Assembly (NCBI GenBank): GCA_947444055.1
Contig: CANEYR010000012.1
Coordinates: 1-64,000 of the forward strand
DNA length: 64,000 nucleotides
DNA from: Planctomycetota bacterium
Lineage (GTDB): Bacteria > Planctomycetota > UBA1135 > UBA2386
Direction: 5' to 3'
Shown here: positions 11,201 through 21,225 of the stretch, one piece after another
How the letters are laid out: each line of letters starts with the position of its first letter
Position numbering within the stretch: position 1 is the stretch's first letter
The notes under the pieces: model-generated
Databases searched by the model: none
What the model saw: the letters and a program-made list of their open reading frames with translations, nothing else
Told to the model about the DNA's origin: nothing
Made by a program: the position numbers and the translations under genes

Positions 11201-11234
11201 CGAGCGGGTCAGCGGGGTCAGAAGGGATGGGCAT
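8208..11234 (-). CDS. Serine/threonine protein kinase with TPR-like C-terminal region
   Basis: IGRYRVRKWLGAGGMGSVWL, VAVKLIRPG, HRDLKASNVLV, VIDFGVAKS, GTPEYMSPEQA; ATG (cat) at 11232-11234. Confidence 0.94.
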   Translation of the reverse strand: MPIPSDPADPLADLLAHCIIVFERDGQPAVDELLTRHPQLALVARAQMQTLLAAGMLIEAKRPERIGRYRVRKWLGAGGMGSVWLCEQDEPIHRRVAVKLIRPGMNQGDVLRRFHIEQQTLALLEHPNIARVLDAGATDDGQPFLVMEYVPGLALGRYCDQRQLDLRARLQLFLQVCDAVQHAHQKGILHRDLKASNVLVTDRDGAPFPVVIDFGVAKSIGVGVVAGTMLTLPGRLIGTPEYMSPEQATNEHDLDTRTDVYSLGVVLYELLTGTLPIASATLQRSSDLARVLREVEPPTPSTRLTSLGDELLRIAENRRTDPQTLRRHLKGDLDWIVLKALEKDRNRRYGMVGELAADVRRHLADQPVQAARPSSWYLATKFWRRHRLEVAAGASIFVVLAAGLVTSTIFYRDASAAELDARGLATRLHGSLDTTLAAVDRIVALGADGLQALPQSGQLRAELLEQALALHERLIASGDGNDPRLAASLASALARAATLQFMLGRRDAALELLARAERTLASSALAADLDESARCQVARALFLCGELRNHRGEPGPSRAHTERSLAIYDEVLLSTPDRRDARTGRLQALRALADRATATDVERARTLLRAAVPLAERFLNESGASRDELRASLHVWLRLGWLEGETGNLTEGLHLTRRAHERMHRILAAATEPVERLEFARLLPTLANSELRFGDWDPARRSALLAVEELRKAVAAHPEMDSYRAELAEALFLLAILEGDRRPHEVIEGWKREALQLEGECFVRSGHNPERGDRFIGKLIGYIADHLDQAGSKPTALDRPLLEQLLAKAEAIRAALPTHFLSDRHTRESWLQYYVVRAGLLRHDGRLPDALAMLAAGSLAAKALQDDHPEVVQGHRLAAEIAFEQSRLQQQLGDHEAEWHSVLRMHSHLRTALQVDRQHDQHWRRARSFLLHVARTVALAHLPDAIEGEAIAMLASDFAACASSVGTCSTSEAAELLAFGRTLFAAAPARGLSTARSSAAEFAILRER

Positions 11235-11304
11235 GGCAGAACGAGCGGCGGCGGCATTCTGGCACCGCCGCTGGCTGCTGCCCAGGGCGGGGCCTGCGAG
11301 CGAC

Positions 11305-12396
11305 TCACGGCAAGACGAGCGCCTTGGTGATTTCGCCGGCGGCAACGGCGGCGAGGGCGGCGCCGATTTGATCAAGGCGGAACTCGCGCACGGGCAGCGT
11401 TCGCCAAGCGGCGCCGAGGCTTGGGTGCGAGGCGACTTGCACGGCGCGGTGGAAGTGTGAGTAATCGCTGCCCCAACAGCCGCGCACGTCGAGGTGCTTC
11501 TTGTTGAGGTCGGCGTGTGGATTGAACGCCACTTCGCCGTGGTCGGTGTACTGGCCGAGCACGACGATGCGCCCGGCATCGCGCGCGCAGCGCATCGCTT
11601 GCACAACGGCATCCGGTGCGCCAGTGGCTTCGATCACGACGTCCGCACCTCGACCGTTCGTGCGTTCGCGAACCCACGTCGCTCGCGCTGCCGGTGCCAG
11701 CGTGGCCATGTCGAGCACAGCATCGGCGCCCATCGCGAGCGCGCCTGCCAAGCGTTGGCTCGGGCCGCCGATCGCCAAGACCGTGGCCGCGCCGGCGGCG
11801 CGGGCGAGTGCCACGCATGACACCCCGACCGGGCCGATGCCGAGCACGAGCACGCTGTCGCCGATCTGCACCGCGCTGCGCTCGAGTCCGTGCAGCGCGG
11901 TCGGCAGCGCGCAGCCAGCACAAAGGAACGCGCGTGGTGTGGTGGCGCCCAAGCGGAGAATGCGCGTGCCGGCGAGCAGGTGCACGTAGTCCGCCCAGCC
12001 ACCGCAGAGCCCATCGGCGGCGCCATAGGTGATGCCGTACACCTTGCGCTCCGGACAGCGCGTGCTGGCTTTGGCGACGAGGCAGTACCAGCAGCGATGG
12101 CAGGTGCGGTGCACGTCGAGGAAGGTGACGACATCCCCTTCGCGCAGCGGTTGGCCGTCGACGCAGCGCACGTCCCCGCACACTTCGGCGAGCGTGCCGG
12201 CGGTGACGTGGCCAGGAATCAGCGGATAGGGCACGCCTGGCAGCCGCCCGTGGTGCAAGTGCACATCCGTGCCACACACTTCGCTGCATTCGACCCGCAG
12301 CAACGCCTCGCCATCACGCAGATCCGGCAACGGGTACTCACGCAGTTCGACTGGGCGATCGGGGGCGGGAAAGACAGCGGCCCGAGACGTGCGCAT
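11305..12396 (-). CDS. Zinc-dependent medium-chain alcohol dehydrogenase
   Basis: CSEVCGTDVHLHHG, IPGHVTAGTLAEV, VLVLGIGPVGVSCVALARAAGA (Rossmann). Confidence 0.88.
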   Translation of the reverse strand: MRTSRAAVFPAPDRPVELREYPLPDLRDGEALLRVECSEVCGTDVHLHHGRLPGVPYPLIPGHVTAGTLAEVCGDVRCVDGQPLREGDVVTFLDVHRTCHRCWYCLVAKASTRCPERKVYGITYGAADGLCGGWADYVHLLAGTRILRLGATTPRAFLCAGCALPTALHGLERSAVQIGDSVLVLGIGPVGVSCVALARAAGAATVLAIGGPSQRLAGALAMGADAVLDMATLAPAARATWVRERTNGRGADVVIEATGAPDAVVQAMRCARDAGRIVVLGQYTDHGEVAFNPHADLNKKHLDVRGCWGSDYSHFHRAVQVASHPSLGAAWRTLPVREFRLDQIGAALAAVAAGEITKALVLP

Positions 12397-12490
12397 CGCA
12401 GCATCGGACTTGCGTTCAGGCCTGCATGCAACGCTGACGCGCCGGACACCTTCGTTTGCGTGCGGGGCGGGCTTTGTTCACACTGCTCTG

Positions 12491-12838
12491 ATGGCTCGGC
12501 TCGTCTATGACTCGGCGACTGGCGGCTCTTGCCCGCGCTGCCAGAAGCAGCTAGCGAAGTGTCGTTGTGCGGAGCAAATCGCCGCGAACACTCGGCCCGT
12601 CGGCGATGGGGTCGTGCGCGTTCGTCGCGAGGTGCGCAACGGCAAGCCGGTCACGGTGGTCCTGGGTCTGCCCCTGCGGGCCGACGAGCTGGCGGCGTTG
12701 GCGAGCAAGCTGAAGGCCAGTTGCGGCACCGGTGGCACCAGCAAGGACGGCGCCATCGAGATTCAGGGGGACCACCGCGAGCGCCTCGTCGAGTGGCTGC
12801 GCAAGGCGGGGCACGACGTGAAACTGGCGGGCGGTTGA
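12491..12838 (+). CDS. SUI1/YciH (eIF1-like) translation factor
   Basis: VRVRREVRNGKPVTVVLGLPL, ELAALASKLKASCGTGGTSKDGAIEIQGDHRERLVEWLRKAGHDVKLAGG match the SUI1 fold; N-terminal Cys pairs CPRCQKQLAKCRC. Confidence 0.92.
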   Translation: MARLVYDSATGGSCPRCQKQLAKCRCAEQIAANTRPVGDGVVRVRREVRNGKPVTVVLGLPLRADELAALASKLKASCGTGGTSKDGAIEIQGDHRERLVEWLRKAGHDVKLAGG

Positions 12839-12931
12839 GCGGGAGACCGGCCTTGCCAAGGCCGAAGTCGAGCGACGTTGCCAGAGGGCCATAGCTCTCG
12901 CCCTAGGCCATGCGCATACTCTTTGCCCCCA

Positions 12932-14881
<1,950 letters not shown>

Positions 14882-14956
14882 CACGCGAGCGCGGCGTCAG
14901 CGCCGTGAACGCAGGCGCTGCTTGCCAGCCACCTGTCCCGCGGTCACGATGCGGCG

Positions 14957-15433
14957 ATGGTTGGTCGACGTCTGCTGATTGCGTGTGCGGCGATCTTGAC
15001 GGCGGCGTGTGCTCGCCGAGTTGCTTCGCCGACGCCAGGTGAACTGAACGAGGATCCCACGACGGCACCCGGACACCCGTGCTCTTGGTTCACCGCCGCG
15101 GAGATCTCGACCCGCGTCGGGGTGCCAGTCCGCGCTGGCGCCATGGCGGGACCACTGGGTACGTCGTGCCAATGGAATGGTTTGGACCAGTCGGCTCGCA
15201 TCGAGATCCAGGTGATTCGAAGCGTGTCGTTCTGGTCGGTGCCAACCGAGGGCCTCGGCTTGTCGCGGCTGGCGGGCATCGGTAAGGACGCCTACGTGAT
15301 CGAGCACCAAGGCGGCTGGAAAGCTGCCGGACTCTTGGAGAGTGCGTTCGTGCAGGTGCTGGTGTCAGGGATCGAGCAAGGCAAGCAAGTCGCCGAACGC
15401 CTGCTGGTCGACACCTTGCCGCGGGTTCGCTGA
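14957..15433 (+). CDS. Lipoprotein, DUF3558-like
   Basis: Lipobox LTAAC; HPCSWFTAAEISTRVGVPV...GTSCQWNG pattern resembles DUF3558-type lipoproteins. Confidence 0.65.
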   Translation: MVGRRLLIACAAILTAACARRVASPTPGELNEDPTTAPGHPCSWFTAAEISTRVGVPVRAGAMAGPLGTSCQWNGLDQSARIEIQVIRSVSFWSVPTEGLGLSRLAGIGKDAYVIEHQGGWKAAGLLESAFVQVLVSGIEQGKQVAERLLVDTLPRVR

Positions 15434-15489
15434 CGAAGGGGCCTGACGAAGGGACCGGCGGCACAGGAGCCGCCGGTTGGCGCCACCAG

Positions 15490-17220
15490 TTAGCGACGCT
15501 TCGGGGGGCGTGGTCCGTCGTGGGCGCGAGGGCGTGGCCGTTGGCCGCCGCTACCGCCAGCACCACCGCCACCGCTAGGACCGCGGCTGGTGTTGCCACC
15601 GCCACGTTGCCGGTCGTTGCCAGAATCACGTTGGCCAGAATCACGTTGGATCGGCCCTCGCTGGACCGGCCCCCGCTGGACCGGCCCCCGCTGGATCGGC
15701 CCTCGCTGGCTCGGCCCCCGCTGGCTCGGCCCCCGCTGAGTCGGCGGCGCGTCCGGCCGAGTGTTGGTGCCACGACGTTGCTCAGGATCGACCGCGTTCG
15801 GCATCGCCGGGCGACCGCTGCCTTGGCGCGGGCGGCGTTCGTGACGAGGGCCCTTCGGCGTGCGCGGTTGTTGGTCGCGTATCGAGGGAACGTAGGGACC
15901 AGGGGTGCTGCGCTGCACCGGCTTCGGTGCTGGGCGCGGTCGCCGTGGCGGCTCTTCGTTGACTTCGGCGGTGACCAGGTCGGCGTCGACGAAACCATGT
16001 TCGGTCTCGGCGGGCATCTGTCCCCACGGATTCTCGTCGCGGGCAGCGGGCTGCGGGTGGGCCTTTGGTTCAGGTTGCCGCGCTGGCTGGTTTTGCAGCG
16101 TCACCACGGGGATGCGCTTCTTGAGCAGCTTCTCGATGTCGCGCAGGAACTCGCGTTCTTCAGAATCGCAGAACGAAATGGCGATGCCGGCGCGGCCGGC
16201 GCGGGCTGTGCGACCGATGCGGTGCACGTAGCTCTCCGGGATGTTTGGCAGATCGAAGTTGATGACGTGCGTGATCTCGGGCACGTCGATGCCGCGCGCG
16301 GCGATGTCGGTCGCCACCAGCACCGGTGTCTTGCCGCCGCGGAAGTCGTCGAGCGCACGTTCGCGGGCGGACTGCGACTTGTTGCCGTGGATGGCGTGGG
16401 TCTTGATGCCGGCCTGGATCAGGCTCTTGGTGACGCGATCGGCGCCGTGCTTCGTGCGCGTGAACACCAGCGTGCGTTCGAAAGCAGGGTCCTCAAGCAG
16501 CGCCACCAACAGGTCGCGCTTCTTGGCCTTGGTCACGAAGTACAGGCTCTGTTCCACGCGATCGGCCGTCGCCGCTGGTGGCGTCACTTCGATGCGCAAC
16601 GGATTGCGCAGCAGGCCGTTGGCCAGCGCCGTGATGTCGTTCGGCATGGTCGCCGAGAACAACAGCGATTGACGATCCTTGGGGATCGTCGACAGGATTC
16701 GCCGAACGTCCGGCAAGAAGCCCATGTCGAGCATGCGATCGGCTTCATCGAGAACGAGGATCTCGATGTCGGCGAGGTCGCAGTGGCGCTGCTTCATCAA
16801 GTCAAGCAAGCGCCCGGGAGTCGCGACCAGGATGTCGACGCCGCGGTGTAGGGCCTGCACTTGCGGGCTCTGGCCGACGCCGCCGAACACGATCGCCACG
16901 CGTTGGTGCAGGTGGCGGCCATAGGCCTCGAACGAATCGGCAATCTGGGTCGCGAGTTCGCGTGTTGGCGCCAAGACCAGCGCGCGCGGCATGCGCGGTC
17001 GTGGGCGATGGTTGGACGCCGTCAGCAATTGCAGCATTGGCAACGCGAACGCCGCGGTCTTGCCGGTGCCGGTCTGTGCAATGCCGAGTAGGTCGCGCGC
17101 CAGCAGCAATGGCGGGATCGCGCGAGCTTGGATCGGAGTCGGTGTCGTGTAATCGCGCGCCGCCAGGGCGCGCAGGAGGGGCTCGGACAATCCGAGCGAA
17201 GCAAAATCGTTGGCAGTCAT
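15490..17220 (-). CDS. DEAD-box RNA helicase with repetitive basic C-terminal tail
   Basis: Q motif, GIAQTGTGKTAAFALP, PTRELATQI, VLDEADRMLDMGF, SATMP, ATDIAARGIDVPEI, HRIGRTARAG; QRGPx repeats in tail. Confidence 0.95.
   Translation of the reverse strand: MTANDFASLGLSEPLLRALAARDYTTPTPIQARAIPPLLLARDLLGIAQTGTGKTAAFALPMLQLLTASNHRPRPRMPRALVLAPTRELATQIADSFEAYGRHLHQRVAIVFGGVGQSPQVQALHRGVDILVATPGRLLDLMKQRHCDLADIEILVLDEADRMLDMGFLPDVRRILSTIPKDRQSLLFSATMPNDITALANGLLRNPLRIEVTPPAATADRVEQSLYFVTKAKKRDLLVALLEDPAFERTLVFTRTKHGADRVTKSLIQAGIKTHAIHGNKSQSARERALDDFRGGKTPVLVATDIAARGIDVPEITHVINFDLPNIPESYVHRIGRTARAGRAGIAISFCDSEEREFLRDIEKLLKKRIPVVTLQNQPARQPEPKAHPQPAARDENPWGQMPAETEHGFVDADLVTAEVNEEPPRRPRPAPKPVQRSTPGPYVPSIRDQQPRTPKGPRHERRPRQGSGRPAMPNAVDPEQRRGTNTRPDAPPTQRGPSQRGPSQRGPIQRGPVQRGPVQRGPIQRDSGQRDSGNDRQRGGGNTSRGPSGGGGAGGSGGQRPRPRAHDGPRPPKRR
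15620..15738 (-). repeat. In-frame 15-bp tandem repeat in DEAD-box helicase tail (QRGPx / QRDSG)
   Basis: Six QRGP[S/I/V] units followed by two QRDSG units, read as about 8 copies of a 15-bp unit. Confidence 0.85.
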
Positions 17221-17501
17221 TTCTTGCGAGACCCGGCCTCGGCGTCGGCCCGCTCCAGCGGTAGGCGCCGCGATGATCGAATCAGACCGGTCATTTCCCC
17301 TTCGGGGCACCAGGTGCGCCGAAGATCCTTCAGGACCAAGGCGGGTGCGCGGGGTATTTGGAAGGCGAGCAAGATAGCGACCGACCGGGCTGCTGGGAAC
17401 GGCCCACCTGGAGAAGCTGTCCGCGAAGGCGGTCGCGCGGCGTCATCGCGGTTGTTGCACCGGGCGCCAACTCCATTGCCAAGGCGGGATTGGTGACTGC
17501 C

Positions 17502-18629
17502 TCACCAGCCGCCAAATCGCGGCCAAGTTGTCACTGCATTGCGGTCATTGCGCACGACGTGGTAGCGATCGTGTTGGGCGGCGGTCGCGCAGGCGTGATT
17601 GGGCAACACTCGCAAGAGGGTGCCAACCGGGAACGCGTTCCAGTCGATTGGGCCGCCATCGCGCCGCGCCAGGATGCCGTGTTCTTGGTTGGTGTCGGTG
17701 ACGATCAGGTCGGCGAACGGCTGCCCCGCGACATCGCAAACGAGGCCGTAGCGTTGGTCGACGGCGTGTTGCTCCGTGCCGTGGTCGCGCGACAGCGCCA
17801 TCCAGCCGCCGTCGGTGAGCAGCAGGTTCTTTTGGCGTTGGTGTCCGATCACCGTCACCAACACGGACAGCGCTACGTCGGCGAGGGTGCACACGGCGAG
17901 GCCGACCATCACGAGGTCCATGAACACGAAAACCCCGGCGCGCACTTCGCTGACGCCCGTGAGGTGTTCGGCGAACATCACCGTCGGCGTGCTGCCGACA
18001 CTGACGATCGGGGTCGCCGAGCCATTCGCTTGCAGACGCCGCGCGGCCTCGACGACGGCGCCGCGTTCTTGCTCTGCCATCGCCACGATGGCCGCCGACG
18101 AACGGCAACCATAGGAAGCACCGGCGTGCGTCATGACGCCGCGCAACACCGCACCCTGGCGCAACGTGTTGGCGATCGTGAGCAGAGCCTGGTCGTGCGG
18201 GCGCACGCCGGCGCGATGGTCGTCACTGTCGATCTCAATGAGGGTCGGCACGCTCGCACCGCGATCTGCCACCGCGCGCGCGCCGTCCACGCTGTCGACC
18301 ACGACCATCAGATCGCAGCCGCGCGCGCGCAGATCCAGGACGTGGTCGAGCTTGCCGGGTGCGATGCCGACGGCGTAGAGCACATCGCGATAGCCGGCGG
18401 CGAAGAACCGTTCCGCCTCTTGCAGGGTCGACACCGTGATCGGTGCGTGCGGCAAGGTCCCCATGCGCTCCGCAATCGGGATCGACTTGCAGGTCTTGAC
18501 GTGCGCTCGCAGGCCGACACCGAGCGACCGCACGCGCGCGTGCAGGCGGGCGATGTTGGCATGCATCTTGACCTCGTCGAGAACGAGGCACGGCGTCGAC
18601 AGGGTGTGCAGGGTGTTGCCGTTCACCAT
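17502..18629 (-). CDS. DSD1-family PLP-dependent enzyme (D-threonine aldolase/D-serine dehydratase-like, alanine racemase N-terminal fold)
   Basis: TPCLVLDEVKMHANIARLHAR, LRAHVKTCKS (PLP Lys), VSVGSTPTVMF, EVRAGVFVFMDLV. Confidence 0.85.
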   Translation of the reverse strand: MVNGNTLHTLSTPCLVLDEVKMHANIARLHARVRSLGVGLRAHVKTCKSIPIAERMGTLPHAPITVSTLQEAERFFAAGYRDVLYAVGIAPGKLDHVLDLRARGCDLMVVVDSVDGARAVADRGASVPTLIEIDSDDHRAGVRPHDQALLTIANTLRQGAVLRGVMTHAGASYGCRSSAAIVAMAEQERGAVVEAARRLQANGSATPIVSVGSTPTVMFAEHLTGVSEVRAGVFVFMDLVMVGLAVCTLADVALSVLVTVIGHQRQKNLLLTDGGWMALSRDHGTEQHAVDQRYGLVCDVAGQPFADLIVTDTNQEHGILARRDGGPIDWNAFPVGTLLRVLPNHACATAAQHDRYHVVRNDRNAVTTWPRFGGW

Positions 18630-18712
18630 CGCAGTCTACGTCGGGTCGCGGCGGCAACGCGAGCGTGGCGTCGGCTGGAGGCGGTTCGCATGATGCGAAC
18701 GTGGCCGCTGCG

Positions 18713-19942
18713 ATGGAACGACTGCCCGTGCTCACGCTCGCGGCGTTGTTCGTTGGCTATGCGTGCAGCTACTTCCATCGCGCCGACCTCGCCACGCTGG
18801 CGCCACTGCTGACGAAGGATGCGGCCCTAGCGCCCTTGCACCAGGCGCTGCCGGACATCGCATCGTTGGGCATGTTGGTCTACGCGTTCGGCAAGGTCGT
18901 GGGCGGCCTGTTCGCGGAGCGACTTGGCGGGCGACGGTTGTTTGTGCTGGCGTTGTTGTTGGCGTCGGTCGCGGAGTTCGCGGCGATGCAGGTCGACACG
19001 CCGGCCGCCTTTGCCGCGTGCCGCGTTCTCGGCATGGCGGTGCTCGGGTGCGCGTGGCCAGCGCTCGGGCACGTGGTCTCGACGGTGACGCCGATCGCTC
19101 GCTTGGCGACGGTGATGGCGCTGCTGTCGCAGAGTTACCTGCTTGGCGACGCGGCTGTGCGCGCCGTGTTGGCGGCGGTGGTGGCGAATGGCGGTGGCAA
19201 GAGCACGGTGCTCGGCACTTCGGCGATCGGCCTGTTCGTTGGCGCCGCCGTGGTGGGCGTGGCGTTGTTTTTCGCCCGTCCGCGCCCATCGCGCCCCGCC
19301 AACGACCACGGGCGAACGACTGCCAGTCGGGCTCCGTCGAACGGCAACCCGCGCGCGATGCTGTGGGGCCTGACCGCGATGAACTTCGCGTTGGCGCTCG
19401 TGCGCGAGTCGCTGTCGTTGTGGACGCCGTTCTTGCTGGTCAGTGCAAGCGGCCTCGCGGTCGACAAGGCCATCGCGGCGAGTGCGTTGTTGCCACTGAC
19501 CAGTTGTGTTGGTGCCTTGGTTGCAGGTCCGCTGGCTGATCGTGGGGAGCGATGGTTGTTGGTGGTGACGTTCGTGCCAGCGCTGCTGGGCGCGGTGTGC
19601 TTGGCATGCCTCGCCGCGACGGGAACATCGGCCCCTGGTCTCATGATCGCGGGCATCGCTCTGGCGAGTGCGGTCCTGGCGATGCCGATGACGCTCGCGA
19701 GCGGGGTGTTGCCGTTGCGCGTGGCGGCGACGGGCGGAGCCAAACGCTTGGGCATTGTGGATGGCGCGGGTTCGCTCGGAGCGGTCCTGGCCGGTGGCCC
19801 GCTGGCGCGCATTCAGAACGAATGGGGAGCGTTCGGCACGTTCTCGACCCTCGCCCTTGTCGCCCTGGCGGCGGCGGCGTTCGCGGTCGTCGTGCACCGC
19901 GTCAGCGGCAACGGAACGCCGCTAGCCCCGCTGCCTCGGTGA
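18713..19942 (+). CDS. MFS transporter
   Basis: About 12 hydrophobic segments; GKVVGGLFAERLGGRRLF is the MFS loop 2-3 motif. Confidence 0.85.
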   Translation: MERLPVLTLAALFVGYACSYFHRADLATLAPLLTKDAALAPLHQALPDIASLGMLVYAFGKVVGGLFAERLGGRRLFVLALLLASVAEFAAMQVDTPAAFAACRVLGMAVLGCAWPALGHVVSTVTPIARLATVMALLSQSYLLGDAAVRAVLAAVVANGGGKSTVLGTSAIGLFVGAAVVGVALFFARPRPSRPANDHGRTTASRAPSNGNPRAMLWGLTAMNFALALVRESLSLWTPFLLVSASGLAVDKAIAASALLPLTSCVGALVAGPLADRGERWLLVVTFVPALLGAVCLACLAATGTSAPGLMIAGIALASAVLAMPMTLASGVLPLRVAATGGAKRLGIVDGAGSLGAVLAGGPLARIQNEWGAFGTFSTLALVALAAAAFAVVVHRVSGNGTPLAPLPR

Positions 19943-20465
19943 CGACGCCGGCAATGTCGTCGTCGAGATCGAGGAAGCGCATCAGCGTGTGGCCGAGCTG
20001 TGGTTGCAACGGGGCGGGCCAGCTGGGGAATGGCCGCAGCGGTTGGCCTTGGTCATTGCGCATGTGCGAGCGGTCGGACGAGAAGGTCGCGAGCAAGTCG
20101 GCGCGCGGCACGATGCGGAAACGGGGTTGGCGTTGCGGTGGGGTGTCGCGGCGGAAGGCGTGTTCGAGCCAGGCCTTGATCGGCCTGGCGACCTGCGTGC
20201 GGTCGTCGAGATCGACGACGAGGCCGTGTTGCGGCAGCAGTGCTGTGACGTGGTAATCCCATTCGATCGGGTCGCTGATCGCCGCTCGTTGTCCCCACAT
20301 GGGAACGCAGCGCTGGGCGTTGGTGACGAAGACGGCAGCGCTAGGTTCGGGCAAGGCGCCGCTGGTCAGCAAGCGCAGCACGTTCTCTTCACAGAAGAAC
20401 GGCTGGTGGTCGCGGGCTCGTCGCCAGGCTTCCGTGAGCAGCGAGGCATCGAGTGGTGCGGTCAT
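19902..20465 (-). CDS. Protein N-terminal glutamine amidohydrolase-like protein (NTAQ1 / Nt_Gln_amidase family)
   Basis: CEENVLRLL, AVFVTNAQRCVPMWGQRA, IEWDYHVTALL, VVDLDD, FRIVPRADLLATFSSDRSHMRNDQGQ line up with eukaryotic NTAQ1 including Cys/His/Asp catalytic positions. Confidence 0.88.
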   Translation of the reverse strand: MTAPLDASLLTEAWRRARDHQPFFCEENVLRLLTSGALPEPSAAVFVTNAQRCVPMWGQRAAISDPIEWDYHVTALLPQHGLVVDLDDRTQVARPIKAWLEHAFRRDTPPQRQPRFRIVPRADLLATFSSDRSHMRNDQGQPLRPFPSWPAPLQPQLGHTLMRFLDLDDDIAGVVTEAAGLAAFRCR

Positions 20466-20548
20466 CGGCGGTACGCTAGCCGCCAACGACGTCAAGAAAA
20501 CCAGCGCCGCGCCCGTCACCAACGCCGACGTTTCCGGATGACTCGACC

Positions 20549-20695
20549 ATGACTCTGTTTTTCGCGAACTTCCTGCTGTTGGTCGGTGGCGGCTTGATGG
20601 TGGCCGTCGTCGCCACCCAGGCGCGGCAGTGGCAGTCGCTGTTGGGCAGCATTCGCGACTTGGCACCGTTGGCAGCGCGGCTGGATGTGGCGTAG
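20549..20695 (+). CDS. Possible small single-TM protein (48 aa)
   Basis: ATG ORF MTLFFANFLLLVGGGLMVAVVATQARQWQSLLGSIRDLAPLAARLDVA; one hydrophobic segment; lies in the gap downstream of the divergent NTAQ1-like gene. Confidence 0.35.
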   Translation: MTLFFANFLLLVGGGLMVAVVATQARQWQSLLGSIRDLAPLAARLDVA

Positions 20696-20761
20696 CGAAC
20701 CGCGCTTCACCAAACCTAGGATCCCTGAAGTCGCGCGGGGGACAAGGCCAGGCTCGCTAGC

Positions 20762-21211
20762 ATGCGCGCCACCCCTTGGCACAAGGGCGTCTTCGCCATG
20801 GACCCACTGCAACGCACGCGCAGCTTCGGCTGGTGGTCTCTTCTCGTGTGGCTTTCGCTCGGCATGGTGCTGGAGGCGTTGCACGGCTTCAAAGTCGGCT
20901 GGTACCTCGATGTCATGCATGACTCGCGGCGCTTGCTGCTGACGCTCGCGCATACGCACGGCACGGTGCTGGCGTTGGTCAATCTGGCCTTGGCGGCGAC
21001 CATGCGTGGGCAGGAAGGCCACGCCGAAGCACTCGCGCGCGCCGCCGTCTGCATGCGGTGGGCGGCGGTGCTGATGCCGCTCGGCTTCCTGTTCGGCGGC
21101 ATCCAGACCATGGGCGCTGACCCCGGCTTTGCGATCGTGCTGGTGCCGGTCGGCGGGATCGTTCTGCTGGTGGGTGTGCTGGCGACGGCGCGCGTCGCTT
21201 CGGCGCGCTGA
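20762..21211 (+). CDS. Small membrane protein
   Basis: About four hydrophobic segments; consistent reading frame between the neighbouring genes. Confidence 0.65.
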   Translation: MRATPWHKGVFAMDPLQRTRSFGWWSLLVWLSLGMVLEALHGFKVGWYLDVMHDSRRLLLTLAHTHGTVLALVNLALAATMRGQEGHAEALARAAVCMRWAAVLMPLGFLFGGIQTMGADPGFAIVLVPVGGIVLLVGVLATARVASAR

Positions 21212-21225
21212 AGCGATGCGGGCCG

